From an uncultured Pontibacter sp. (lineage in GTDB: Bacteria > Bacteroidota > Bacteroidia > Cytophagales > Hymenobacteraceae): a stretch of 64,000 nucleotides of DNA. The notes under the pieces were generated by a model, which had not been told where the DNA came from, ran no database searches, and saw only the letters and a list, made by a program, of their open reading frames with translations. The stretch is taken from the NCBI RefSeq assembly GCF_947495565.1, contig NZ_CANLZM010000010.1, positions 1 to 64,000 on the forward strand, read 5' to 3'. The position numbers were made by a program, and so were the translations under genes. Shown piece by piece: positions 36,605 to 44,808 of this stretch (position 1 is the stretch's first letter; each line of letters opens with the position of its first letter).

Positions 36605-38251
36605 ATGATTTCAGTAGACGCGGTTGCAGTGGAGTTTAACGGGGCAGCTCTTTTCAGCAATGTTACTTTTAACATCAACGAGAATGATCGAATTGCCCTG
36701 ATGGGAAAAAATGGGGCGGGAAAATCTACCCTGCTGAAGATAATTGCAGGTGTAAACAAACCAACCCGCGGCAAAGTATCGGCTCCCAAAGAGGCTGTTA
36801 TCGCATATCTGCCGCAGCACCTGCTCACCACCGACGATTGCACCGTGTTCGAGGAGGCTTCCAAGGCATTCGCCAAGATCCTGGAGATGAAAAAGCAGAT
36901 GGAGTATTTGAACTCTGAGCTGGAAACACGCACCGACTATGAGTCTGAAGAATACTATGCCATTATTGAGCAGGTGTCTGAGCTGAGCGAAAAGTACTAC
37001 TCCGTAGAGGAAATAAACTATGATGCAGAGGTAGAAAAGACCTTAAAAGGGTTAGGCTTTTCCAGAGAAGATCTTACCCGCCCCACCAAAGAATTCAGCG
37101 GGGGCTGGCGCATGCGTATTGAGCTTGCTAAAATACTGCTGCAGCAACCGGACCTGATCCTGCTGGACGAGCCTACCAACCACCTGGATATTGAGTCTAT
37201 TCAGTGGCTGGAGGATTTTCTGGTGAACAACGCCAAAGCCGTTATTGTGATCTCGCACGATAAAACCTTTGTTGATAACATCACCAACCGCACCATAGAA
37301 GTAACAATGGGGCGCATTTACGATTATAAAGTTAACTATAGCCAATACCTGCAGCTGCGCAAAGAGCGGCGCGAGCAACAGCAGAAGCAGTTTGAGGACC
37401 AGCAAAAGGAGATTGCTGAAATCACTGCCTTTATAGAGCGCTTCAAGGGCACTTACTCTAAAACACTGCAGGTGCAGTCGCGGGTAAAAATGCTGGAAAA
37501 GATGGAGATTATTGAGGTAGACGAAGTGGATACTTCTGCGCTTAACCTTAAGTTTCCGCCGGCGCCACGCTCTGGCAATTACCCTGTTATTGTGGAGGGG
37601 CTTACTAAAAAGTATGGCGATTACACTGTATTTCAGGATGCCTCGCTTACCATTAACCGTGGCGAAAAAGTGGCTTTTGTAGGCAAGAACGGCGAAGGTA
37701 AATCCACGCTGATAAAGGCTATCATGGGCGAGCTGGAGTATGAAGGCAACCTGCAACTGGGGCACAACAGCATGATCGGGTATTTTGCCCAGAACCAGGC
37801 TTCGCTGTTGGATGAGAGCCTAACCGTATTCCAAACGATCGACGAGATTGCCGTTGGCGATGTGCGCACCAGGGTAAAAGACTTGCTGGGAGCCTTTATG
37901 TTTAGTGGCGAAACGGTAGAGAAGAAGGTGAAAGTACTCTCGGGTGGCGAAAAAACGCGTTTGGCCATGATCAAGCTATTGCTGCAGCCGGTTAACCTCC
38001 TGATACTGGATGAGCCTACCAACCACCTGGATATCAAAACAAAAGATATCCTGAAGGACGCGCTCAAAGCGTTTGACGGCACCATCATACTTGTCTCTCA
38101 TGACCGCGACTTTCTGGATGGCCTGGCGACTAAAGTGTTCGAGTTTGGCAACAAGCGTATTCGGGAGCATTTCGAGGACATTAATGGCTTCCTGAGAAAT
38201 AAGAAGCTGGAGAACCTGCGGGAAATTGAGAGAACTGCCGTAAAAAACTAA
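36605..38251 (+). CDS. ABC-F family ATPase
   Basis: A 548-residue protein with two ABC ATPase domains and no membrane helices, thus of the ABC-F (EttA/Uup/YdiF) group that acts on the ribosome. Each half has a Walker A (GKNGAGKST and GKNGEGKST), a signature (FSGGWRMR and LSGGEKTR) and a Walker B ending in DEPTNHLD. The linker between domains holds the usual charged helical arm (about 240-310). I start at the ATG at 36605 (MISVDAVAVEF); the frame before it looks non-coding. Which ABC-F subgroup it belongs to cannot be settled by eye. Confidence 0.95.
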   Translation: MISVDAVAVEFNGAALFSNVTFNINENDRIALMGKNGAGKSTLLKIIAGVNKPTRGKVSAPKEAVIAYLPQHLLTTDDCTVFEEASKAFAKILEMKKQMEYLNSELETRTDYESEEYYAIIEQVSELSEKYYSVEEINYDAEVEKTLKGLGFSREDLTRPTKEFSGGWRMRIELAKILLQQPDLILLDEPTNHLDIESIQWLEDFLVNNAKAVIVISHDKTFVDNITNRTIEVTMGRIYDYKVNYSQYLQLRKERREQQQKQFEDQQKEIAEITAFIERFKGTYSKTLQVQSRVKMLEKMEIIEVDEVDTSALNLKFPPAPRSGNYPVIVEGLTKKYGDYTVFQDASLTINRGEKVAFVGKNGEGKSTLIKAIMGELEYEGNLQLGHNSMIGYFAQNQASLLDESLTVFQTIDEIAVGDVRTRVKDLLGAFMFSGETVEKKVKVLSGGEKTRLAMIKLLLQPVNLLILDEPTNHLDIKTKDILKDALKAFDGTIILVSHDRDFLDGLATKVFEFGNKRIREHFEDINGFLRNKKLENLREIERTAVKN

Positions 38252-38323
38252 AGAGCCGCAAAGTATAATCTTACTTTTTTGTGTTGATATGTTGCGGATC
38301 AACTTGAAATAATATTATTCTGA

Positions 38324-38373
38324 AAGAAGCTCCATACTTCTGCTCTGCCAGGAACAGAAGTATGGAGCTTCTT
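38324..38373. terminator. Bidirectional hairpin between ABC-F and EEP genes
   Basis: A 19-bp perfect stem: 38324-38342 pairs with 38355-38373 (AAGAAGCTCC... / ...GGAGCTTCTT). The stem itself contains CATACTTC/GAAGTATG. Confidence 0.8.
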
Positions 38374-38399
38374 CATTTATAGCCGAATATGGTGGTTAG

Positions 38400-39488
38400 C
38401 TATTTGCCCGGCTCATGCACGTCAGACTCCTCCACCTCGTGCTCCTCCATTTTGCTTTCGGCCCACTCCAGGTCATCTTCGTCAGCCTGCAATCCTTCCT
38501 GGTCTGCTCCATGGGTTGTGTCATATTCCAGCTCAACCAGCATTGGGAAGTGATCAGAGCCAAAGTATGGAAGCCTTTTTAACGAAACCAGCGTAAAGTG
38601 CTCACTATGGAACAGGTGGTCTAAGGGCCAACGGGCAAGCCAATAGTCTGCATGAAACGTGTTAAACATGCCCCGGCCAATTCTAGGGTCTAATAAGCCG
38701 CTCGTTTTCCTGAACAAGCGAGTGGTAGCCGACCAGGCAACATCGTTCAAATCACCGGTTACGATGATGGGGCAGTCCTCGTCAGACACACTTTTAGCAA
38801 CAACCAAAAGCTCCGCATCGCGCTCCGAGGAGGCAAGGTTCTCAGTAGGGCTGGGTGGTGCCGGGTGCAAAAAGTGAATTCGGATTTTGATGTAGGAGTC
38901 CAAAATTACCAGCGCGTGCATAGAAGGAACATCCGGCTCCACCAAAAACTGAATGGCAGTATCCTCCAAAGGCAGCTTAGAGTATACATGCATGCCATAC
39001 TTGTTATCCAACGGGCACTTCATGGTATGCTGGTACTCCTTTTCGATGATGCTTAACTTTTCCTGCCACCAATGGTCTGTTTCCAGCGTTACCAGCACAT
39101 CTGGCTGGTGCTTGATTACCAAATCCAAAAGCCCCTGATAATTGCGGTTGGGTGTCAGTACGTTGGCAGTCATAATCTTAATGCGGCTGCCTGTGCGCTG
39201 CTGATTGCGGGTTTGCTTTACTTCCACCGGAAACAGCCGTGTGTAAGGCAAAATCCAGACGGCGTGGTAGCAAAAGCAGGTAAAGGCCACAGCAGCTAAA
39301 ACCCACGAGCTCTGTTCCGGAAAACCCAGGGCAACGGTGTCGGCCACAAGTATAAATAGCGCCAAAATCAAAAACTGGAGCCGTGGAAAGTCAAATGCCC
39401 GAACCCACCAGGCATCATGCCGCCAAAGCGGTAAAACGGTAATTATGGCAAGTATACACGTTAGTGCAACCAATATTTCGTATATCAT
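38400..39488 (-). CDS. Membrane-anchored endonuclease/exonuclease/phosphatase protein, copy A
   Basis: A 362-residue protein. Three N-terminal helices (about 3-22, 37-57 and 62-82) are followed by an EEP-fold catalytic domain (about 105-330) with MTANVLTPN, VTGDLNDVAW and GSDHFPMLVEL, the Asn, Asp-Asn and Asp-His of the DNase I-like site. The catalytic domain probably faces outside. Family members cleave DNA, sphingomyelin or inositol phosphates; substrate unknown. An acidic tail (about 335-362) is unusual. A shorter paralogue (41153-42154) lies 1.7 kb away with the ADH gene between. Confidence 0.88.
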   Translation of the reverse strand: MIYEILVALTCILAIITVLPLWRHDAWWVRAFDFPRLQFLILALFILVADTVALGFPEQSSWVLAAVAFTCFCYHAVWILPYTRLFPVEVKQTRNQQRTGSRIKIMTANVLTPNRNYQGLLDLVIKHQPDVLVTLETDHWWQEKLSIIEKEYQHTMKCPLDNKYGMHVYSKLPLEDTAIQFLVEPDVPSMHALVILDSYIKIRIHFLHPAPPSPTENLASSERDAELLVVAKSVSDEDCPIIVTGDLNDVAWSATTRLFRKTSGLLDPRIGRGMFNTFHADYWLARWPLDHLFHSEHFTLVSLKRLPYFGSDHFPMLVELEYDTTHGADQEGLQADEDDLEWAESKMEEHEVEESDVHEPGK

Positions 39489-39864
39489 CGGCTGTTACCT
39501 TCAATAAAGTCTTTGCGCAAATTTAGTTTAACTTAGAGATGATACGTTGCAGCGGCAGGAGAGGAGATTATTATAAGTGAAAATGCAGCTATGATTTCGA
39601 TAGTAAAAATATGTAAAGTATAAGTGTTTGATTTTACAGCTTTTAAGTTGTAGAAAATTTTAAACTGCTATCCCTGGAATAAGTATAAATGAGCAATTAA
39701 CTAAAGTAGTCTGCTACTGCTACGCACTCCTCGTGGCCGCGATTTCTTTATTCTTTAGAATCAAAGTTAAAAACAGGCTGAGATAATATTTGCCAGTAAG
39801 ATGAGAGATTAAAGAACAAATTAACTGATTTATACTTATAACCTACTAAATACAAAACCAAGAT
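39489..39864. other. Intergenic region between EEP copy A and the dehydrogenase
   Basis: Divergent upstream region of 376 bp, AT-rich, with several AAGTATA heptamers. It must hold both promoters. I see no gene or strong structure. Confidence 0.4.
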
Positions 39865-40968
39865 ATGGAAACAGTAAAAGCAACAGCAGAGGGAGCAATT
39901 CCAATTAAAGCGAGCGAGGTGAAAGCGTTCGGCACAGAAGCCGCCGAAGCACCTTTGGAACAACTAAATATTCAGAGAAGAAGCCCTACGCCGCACGATG
40001 TGGAGATAGAGATACTGTATTGCGGTGTTTGTCACTCTGACCTGCATACAGCCAGAAACGAGTGGCATAGCACGGTTTATCCTTGTGTGCCCGGTCACGA
40101 GATTGTAGGGAAAGTCACCAGGGTTGGCGATCATGTCACGAAGTTTAAAGCAGGCGATCTTGCAGCTGTTGGCTGTATGGTAGATAGCTGCCGTGAATGC
40201 GACTACTGCAACGAAGGCCTGGAGCAGTATTGCCAGGAGGGAAACACCGGTACCTATAACTCACCTGACACGCACCTGGGTGGGCATACCTTTGGCGGAT
40301 ATTCAGAAAGCATAGTGGTAAATGAAGGGTTTGTCCTGAGGGTGCCTGATAACCTTGATCTTGCTGCCACTGCGCCGCTGCTATGCGCCGGCGTCACAAC
40401 TTACTCACCACTGAAAAAATGGAATGTGGGCCCCGGCCAAAAAGTGGGAGTAGTTGGTTTAGGCGGCCTAGGGCATATGGCTGTGAAATTGGCAAAGGCT
40501 ATGGGGGCAGATGTGATTGTGTTTACTACTTCCCCTTCCAAAGTAGAAGACGCGAAACGGCTGGGCGCGGACGATGTGGTGCTGTCGAAAGATGCAGAGC
40601 AGATGGCAAAGTATACAGGCAAACTCCACTTTGTTCTGGACGCAGTTTCGGCACAACACGACATCAACGCTTACCTGCGTTTGTTACGAGTCGACGGTTC
40701 ATTGGTGTTAGTGGGTGCTCCGGAACAACCGCTCCCGGTGGCTGCGTTCAGTCTTATTCCTTTCCGGAGAAGCTTTGCAGGGTCGCTAATAGGTGGCATT
40801 GCAGAGACGCAGGAAATGCTCGATTTCTGCGGCAAGCATAACATTGTTTCAGATATTGAAATGATCGAGATTCAGCAAATAAATGAAGCCTATGAGCGTC
40901 TGTTAAAAGGCGATGTAAAGTATAGATTTGTTATTGATATGGCATCACTGAAAAATAAAAAAGACTAG
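39865..40968 (+). CDS. Zinc-dependent NAD(P) alcohol dehydrogenase (cinnamyl-type)
   Basis: A 367-residue medium-chain dehydrogenase. The catalytic zinc site is CGVCHSDLH and PGHEIVG; the structural zinc cluster is CRECDYCNEGLEQYC. The nucleotide-binding turn is GLGGLGHMAVKLAKAMG (near 198-214). The closest type is the YahK/cinnamyl alcohol dehydrogenase group, reducing aldehydes with NADPH. It stands alone, followed by a hairpin; nothing nearby suggests its substrate. The first 20 residues are an extension before the MDR core. Confidence 0.93.
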   Translation: METVKATAEGAIPIKASEVKAFGTEAAEAPLEQLNIQRRSPTPHDVEIEILYCGVCHSDLHTARNEWHSTVYPCVPGHEIVGKVTRVGDHVTKFKAGDLAAVGCMVDSCRECDYCNEGLEQYCQEGNTGTYNSPDTHLGGHTFGGYSESIVVNEGFVLRVPDNLDLAATAPLLCAGVTTYSPLKKWNVGPGQKVGVVGLGGLGHMAVKLAKAMGADVIVFTTSPSKVEDAKRLGADDVVLSKDAEQMAKYTGKLHFVLDAVSAQHDINAYLRLLRVDGSLVLVGAPEQPLPVAAFSLIPFRRSFAGSLIGGIAETQEMLDFCGKHNIVSDIEMIEIQQINEAYERLLKGDVKYRFVIDMASLKNKKD

Positions 40969-41033
40969 TAAGTGCTCAGGTCTTGCTTCATGTATATTAG
41001 CTGGAGAGTATAGCATTTTAATACTTCTGCAAC

Positions 41034-41065
41034 AAAGCCGCTTCAGGAAAAACTGGAGCGGCTTT
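41034..41065 (+). terminator. Terminator after the alcohol dehydrogenase
   Basis: AAAGCCGCTTCAG (41034-41046) pairs with CTGGAGCGGCTTT (41053-41065) with one T-G pair. It belongs to a family of similar GCCGCTTC hairpins in the window. Confidence 0.75.
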
Positions 41066-41152
41066 GTGCTTTATTTACTTCAAGGACACAATGCAACCAG
41101 TTATACTTACTAAGTATAAAAAACGGCAAGTTATACTTTATTACCACTCCTT

Positions 41153-42154
41153 TTACTCATCTAAATAAAGCTGCACAAGTATAGGAAAATGATCTGAGCC
41201 AAATTTAGGCAATCGCTCCATTTCCAGCACCTGAAACTCCTCCGAAACATACACATGATCAAGCGGGTAACGGAACATGATATTCTTTGCGCCGAAGGAG
41301 TTGTAAAGGCCTCTGCCCACTCTCACGTCCCGAAGCCGGCTTTGCGAATTGAACATACGGGAGGTGCGTGACCAGGCTACATCATTAAAGTCGCCGGCCA
41401 CCACAGTAGGTTTGCCGGTTTGGCTGACCATCTTGCTTACCTTAAGTAACGCCACTTCTTTGCCGCCTACGTTATCGGGGTATTTACTTGGCTTGGGAGG
41501 GACCGGGTGCATGGCGTGAAGTATAAATTCTTTACCGTTTGGCAGTACAACGTTGGTGTGGATGGATGGAACTGTTTGGTGCTTCAGAAACATAATCTCT
41601 GTTTCTTTCAGAGGGAGTTTAGAGTAGAGCACCATGCCGTAGGTATTATCCAGCGGGTAGGAAACTACATTTGCATATTTTTTACGTAGCGGACTGAGCT
41701 GATTTACCCACCATTGGTCTGTTTCCATAGCCAGCACCAGGTCCGGGTCTGCCTGCTGTACGAGTTGCAGAAACTGTTTTGCTTGCCGGTTTTTCATCCA
41801 AACGTTGGCCACCATCAGGCTGAAAGTATGGTTTTTCTGTTCTGCTGAGAGCTCAGCAGTTTTTACCTCTTTATCAACCAAAACAGTATAGGGTAAAATA
41901 TAAGTGGACTGAACGACTATAGCACTCACTATCCCCACCACAAAGGCAATAGATGGGAACTGCCACTTTTTGTTGAAGGGTATGAACAGGATCAGGCATA
42001 TAATTAACCCTACCAAAACCTGTACCCTCGGGAAATCAAGCGCTTTTATGTACCAGTATGGCAGGTCATACAGCAGGGAGAGCATAGTTGCTAGTATGAG
42101 TAGCGTGCCTACAACCAATGTAACGTAATAGATAACTTTTTTTGCGGTTTTCAT
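41153..42154 (-). CDS. Membrane-anchored endonuclease/exonuclease/phosphatase protein, copy B
   Basis: A 333-residue paralogue of the protein at 38400-39488: three N-terminal helices and an EEP domain with VANVWMKNR, VAGDFNDVAW and GSDHFPILVQL. The segment around GDFNDVAWSRTSRMFN aligns closely with copy A, as does the HPVPPKP loop. It lacks the acidic tail of copy A. Expected topology puts the hydrolase domain outside the inner membrane. Two related copies on either side of a dehydrogenase suggest local duplication. Confidence 0.88.
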   Translation of the reverse strand: MKTAKKVIYYVTLVVGTLLILATMLSLLYDLPYWYIKALDFPRVQVLVGLIICLILFIPFNKKWQFPSIAFVVGIVSAIVVQSTYILPYTVLVDKEVKTAELSAEQKNHTFSLMVANVWMKNRQAKQFLQLVQQADPDLVLAMETDQWWVNQLSPLRKKYANVVSYPLDNTYGMVLYSKLPLKETEIMFLKHQTVPSIHTNVVLPNGKEFILHAMHPVPPKPSKYPDNVGGKEVALLKVSKMVSQTGKPTVVAGDFNDVAWSRTSRMFNSQSRLRDVRVGRGLYNSFGAKNIMFRYPLDHVYVSEEFQVLEMERLPKFGSDHFPILVQLYLDE

Positions 42155-42464
42155 GCTATGCTTTAGTACAGCGGAAATGATGTTAGGGTTGTAGGTGAGC
42201 CCACAGAAGAGTGATTATAGATAGGTAGCGGAGAAGGCCGATTTGTGAAGTATAACGTTAAAGTATAAAGTAAGAAAAGGAGTAATTTCTGAAACAAAAG
42301 AAGCCGTTCCAGTTTTAACTAAAGTGGCTTTTATAGCCTTATATTTTGAAACTTAATCAAAGTGCAAGTAAATACCTGAAGCGGGAATAAGTTAAATTTT
42401 ATTTAAGTGTATAAACAAAAGGATATCAGGAATAAACTTTATTTACTGGAAAATTAAATCAATA
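42155..42464. other. Intergenic region with degenerate hairpin
   Basis: No gene seen. Positions about 42295-42335 hold a decayed copy of the AAAAGCCGCTCCAG hairpin family (GCCGTTCCAG ... CTAAAGTGGCTTTT), and AT-rich sequence follows up to the next start. Confidence 0.4.
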
Positions 42465-42620
42465 ATGAGTACCAGATCAGGAGATCAGCAAAAGAAGCAG
42501 CGGCAAAAAGAGTTCAAGGAAAAAAAGTCACACCAAGAGGCTCTTAAAGCTGCGGCAAGAAAAGCCAAACGCGATTCATCTAAAGACGGAGAAGAAATTG
42601 ATAAGATACCCAAGAGCTAA
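42465..42620 (+). CDS. Very basic 51-residue hypothetical protein
   Basis: A small frame rich in Lys, Arg, Gln and Glu (STRSGDQQKKQRQKEFKEKK, then EALKAAARKAKRD and a tail EEIDKIPKS). It resembles the charged N-terminal tails seen on cold-shock proteins and other RNA-binding proteins, but has no domain. It lies 65 bp before the PLP-fold gene on the same strand. The consistent charge pattern supports it being real, at modest confidence. Function unknown. Confidence 0.45.
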   Translation: MSTRSGDQQKKQRQKEFKEKKSHQEALKAAARKAKRDSSKDGEEIDKIPKS

Positions 42621-42685
42621 GTTTAAGCAGGAAGTTATATTTTTTGCAACTTTGTATCTTATCGCCTTATCTCAAGTTACAAACC

Positions 42686-44530
42686 ATGGAAAATAATAAA
42701 ATAGTAAAATACATTGAAGAGGTTTTAGAAAATATGCCCGATGACTGGTTGAAACTAACAACTCATCGACTGGATATTTATGATGAAAGTTTAGCCAAAA
42801 CCCAATTTCTTGAGCAGTTCGAAAAACTCTTCGAAGACCATAATTCTGAAACGTCAGCGCTCAGCGAGTTACCCACTGCTTTTGATTATATTCGATTGGG
42901 GCACCCTTTATCTTCAGTGCTGGAGTGGGCGATTGCCAAGTTAAATAACCTAAAGCCGGAGGGTGTCATAAGTTTCTCATCCAAGACGGTTCCTATTCTG
43001 GCCATTCTAAGAAAAAACTTGCTAGACCATAAGCACACCCAAATTGCTTATTCCGGTGAGCTGCCGGATGCCTTTGATGCCGAAGTTTTAAGGAATGTTT
43101 ACGGTTATAAATTCGAATTAAATCAGGTTGAGAAAGTAGAAGATATTGCTGACTTCAATGGCAGCACTGTTTTCGTTTCACAGCAGGATAAAATTGGTCA
43201 TGCCGACCTTGACTCTAAAATTGATTTTTATATCAGTATTCACCCACACCTTGGAAGTATACTATTGGTGAATGGTGAACAGAATGAAAGCTACATCTCT
43301 GAAATCCAGCACGTAAGAAGGCGAGAAACAATCGCTATGACACCAGTCAATTGTTTTGTTGCCTTGCAGCAGTTGATTGGTAAATCTTCTTCAGATAATG
43401 AGAAGAGTAACTTTGAGAGAAACAAAGCGCTTGTCTTAGCTGAAATCAAAAAAATAACCGGCACAGAAACAGATGCGCTGCTGGGCTCCTCCGGACTTTC
43501 TATTCAGTATGCCATCATGATGGGCCTCGTGCACGATGCTTTGGAAAAGCACAAAGGCAAAGACATCAAGCTCGTGGTTCCTCCAAATTGTTATGGCGGT
43601 ACAAATGACCAGGCAAGGCGGGTAGCTGCTTGCATAGCGAATGTCGAAGTAGTGGATTTACTGGTTGACGGTGACAACGACATGGTTCAAAGTATAGATA
43701 CTGTGCTGGAGGAAATTGCCCATCAAGATGCTATTCCCTACATTATCGCTGAGATACCAACAAACCCAAGAGTTGAAGTTCCGGACCTGTTAAAGCTGAA
43801 GGAGGCTTTAAGCATGGTGCGTAAAACTGCAACTGGCGAAGCAGCAATTGACCCGGTTTTTATACTTGATCAGACATTCTGCCCCAATGTACAATTTCTG
43901 AGCGAAGACGGAGTTTTTTCAGGCATCAGGACCATTTCATACGTTAGCGGATCTAAGTTCCCGAGCGGAGGGAAAAGTACTGCCGGTTATTGTGTGGCCA
44001 ATACAAAAGCAGCAGACTTGCTGCAAAAAATAGAAAAGCATCTCATACTTTGCGACAACAAGGCTACAGCACTTCAGACCGAAATATTGGCTCAGCAGCT
44101 GCCCTCCATGAACCGAAGGATAGCAGCTGCCTATAAGAACACACGTGAATTTGTAAACTTTATCAAAGATGCCTTACCGGAGGCGAAAATCAATTTTGTT
44201 TCAGAAGAATTGGCTCAGGAAGGTTTCACTCCATCCGTGTTTTCACTGGACCTTCCTACCAAAGGAAAAACTGACCAGGAAAGGGAGGCTTACAAAAGAG
44301 AACTGAACAATAAATTGATCAACATGATGATCAAGGAAATACCTCAGGAAAGCAAGTACTGTGTGAGCTACGGACAGCTAAAGGGTTGCTACTGGACAAT
44401 ACCCGCAACCTCCACGCAAGGCACAACAAAAGAAGACGACAAAGATTACATTGCCCGCGTAGCCCTGTCTCCTGACATGGATCTGGAACTCCATAAAGAA
44501 ATCTTTTTGGAGTTTGTGAAACAGCTTTAA
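42686..44530 (+). CDS. Divergent PLP-dependent enzyme of the Cys/Met metabolism type
   Basis: A 614-residue protein. The middle and C-terminal parts show the fold-type I pattern of the cystathionine-synthase group: a SSGLSIQYAIMMG turn (near 280), CYGGTNDQ, the AEIPTNPRVE segment, then ILDQTFCPN (Asp for PLP nitrogen) and SGSKFPSGGKSTAGY, where a Lys should hold PLP. The first 250 residues are unusual and longer than in normal members. Start at 42686 (MENNKIVKYI) is preferred over 42644. Substrate is unknown; it could also have lost activity. Confidence 0.75.
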   Translation: MENNKIVKYIEEVLENMPDDWLKLTTHRLDIYDESLAKTQFLEQFEKLFEDHNSETSALSELPTAFDYIRLGHPLSSVLEWAIAKLNNLKPEGVISFSSKTVPILAILRKNLLDHKHTQIAYSGELPDAFDAEVLRNVYGYKFELNQVEKVEDIADFNGSTVFVSQQDKIGHADLDSKIDFYISIHPHLGSILLVNGEQNESYISEIQHVRRRETIAMTPVNCFVALQQLIGKSSSDNEKSNFERNKALVLAEIKKITGTETDALLGSSGLSIQYAIMMGLVHDALEKHKGKDIKLVVPPNCYGGTNDQARRVAACIANVEVVDLLVDGDNDMVQSIDTVLEEIAHQDAIPYIIAEIPTNPRVEVPDLLKLKEALSMVRKTATGEAAIDPVFILDQTFCPNVQFLSEDGVFSGIRTISYVSGSKFPSGGKSTAGYCVANTKAADLLQKIEKHLILCDNKATALQTEILAQQLPSMNRRIAAAYKNTREFVNFIKDALPEAKINFVSEELAQEGFTPSVFSLDLPTKGKTDQEREAYKRELNNKLINMMIKEIPQESKYCVSYGQLKGCYWTIPATSTQGTTKEDDKDYIARVALSPDMDLELHKEIFLEFVKQL

Positions 44531-44664
44531 TGTTGGTTGTTGTGGTGTTTAATTTTCTGGGGTGTTATAATTAACGAGTTCTCTACTTTGCTTATATAAC
44601 AAAAGAAAGAACCTAGAAAGACAAGATAAACAGGTGCAATTATAATAATAGAAGCACGAGTGTC

Positions 44665-44720
44665 TCTACCCAAATAGAAGCGGCCTTCAGTAAACTGAAG
44701 GCCGCTTCTATTTGGGTAGA
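44665..44720. terminator. Near-perfect 56-bp palindrome between convergent genes
   Basis: A 27-bp arm (44665-44691) is the exact reverse complement of 44694-44720, with AA in the middle. The stem contains GAAGCGGCCTTCAG/CTGAAGGCCGCTTC. It can end transcription of the PLP gene and of the convergent channel-like gene. Confidence 0.85.
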
Positions 44721-44808
44721 TGTCGGAATAATAAAGCCATTATTTCAAAATCTAGCGTAGAATTGAGAGTATTAAAATGGGTAAATATAAGCCATAAATG
44801 CATTGTAT

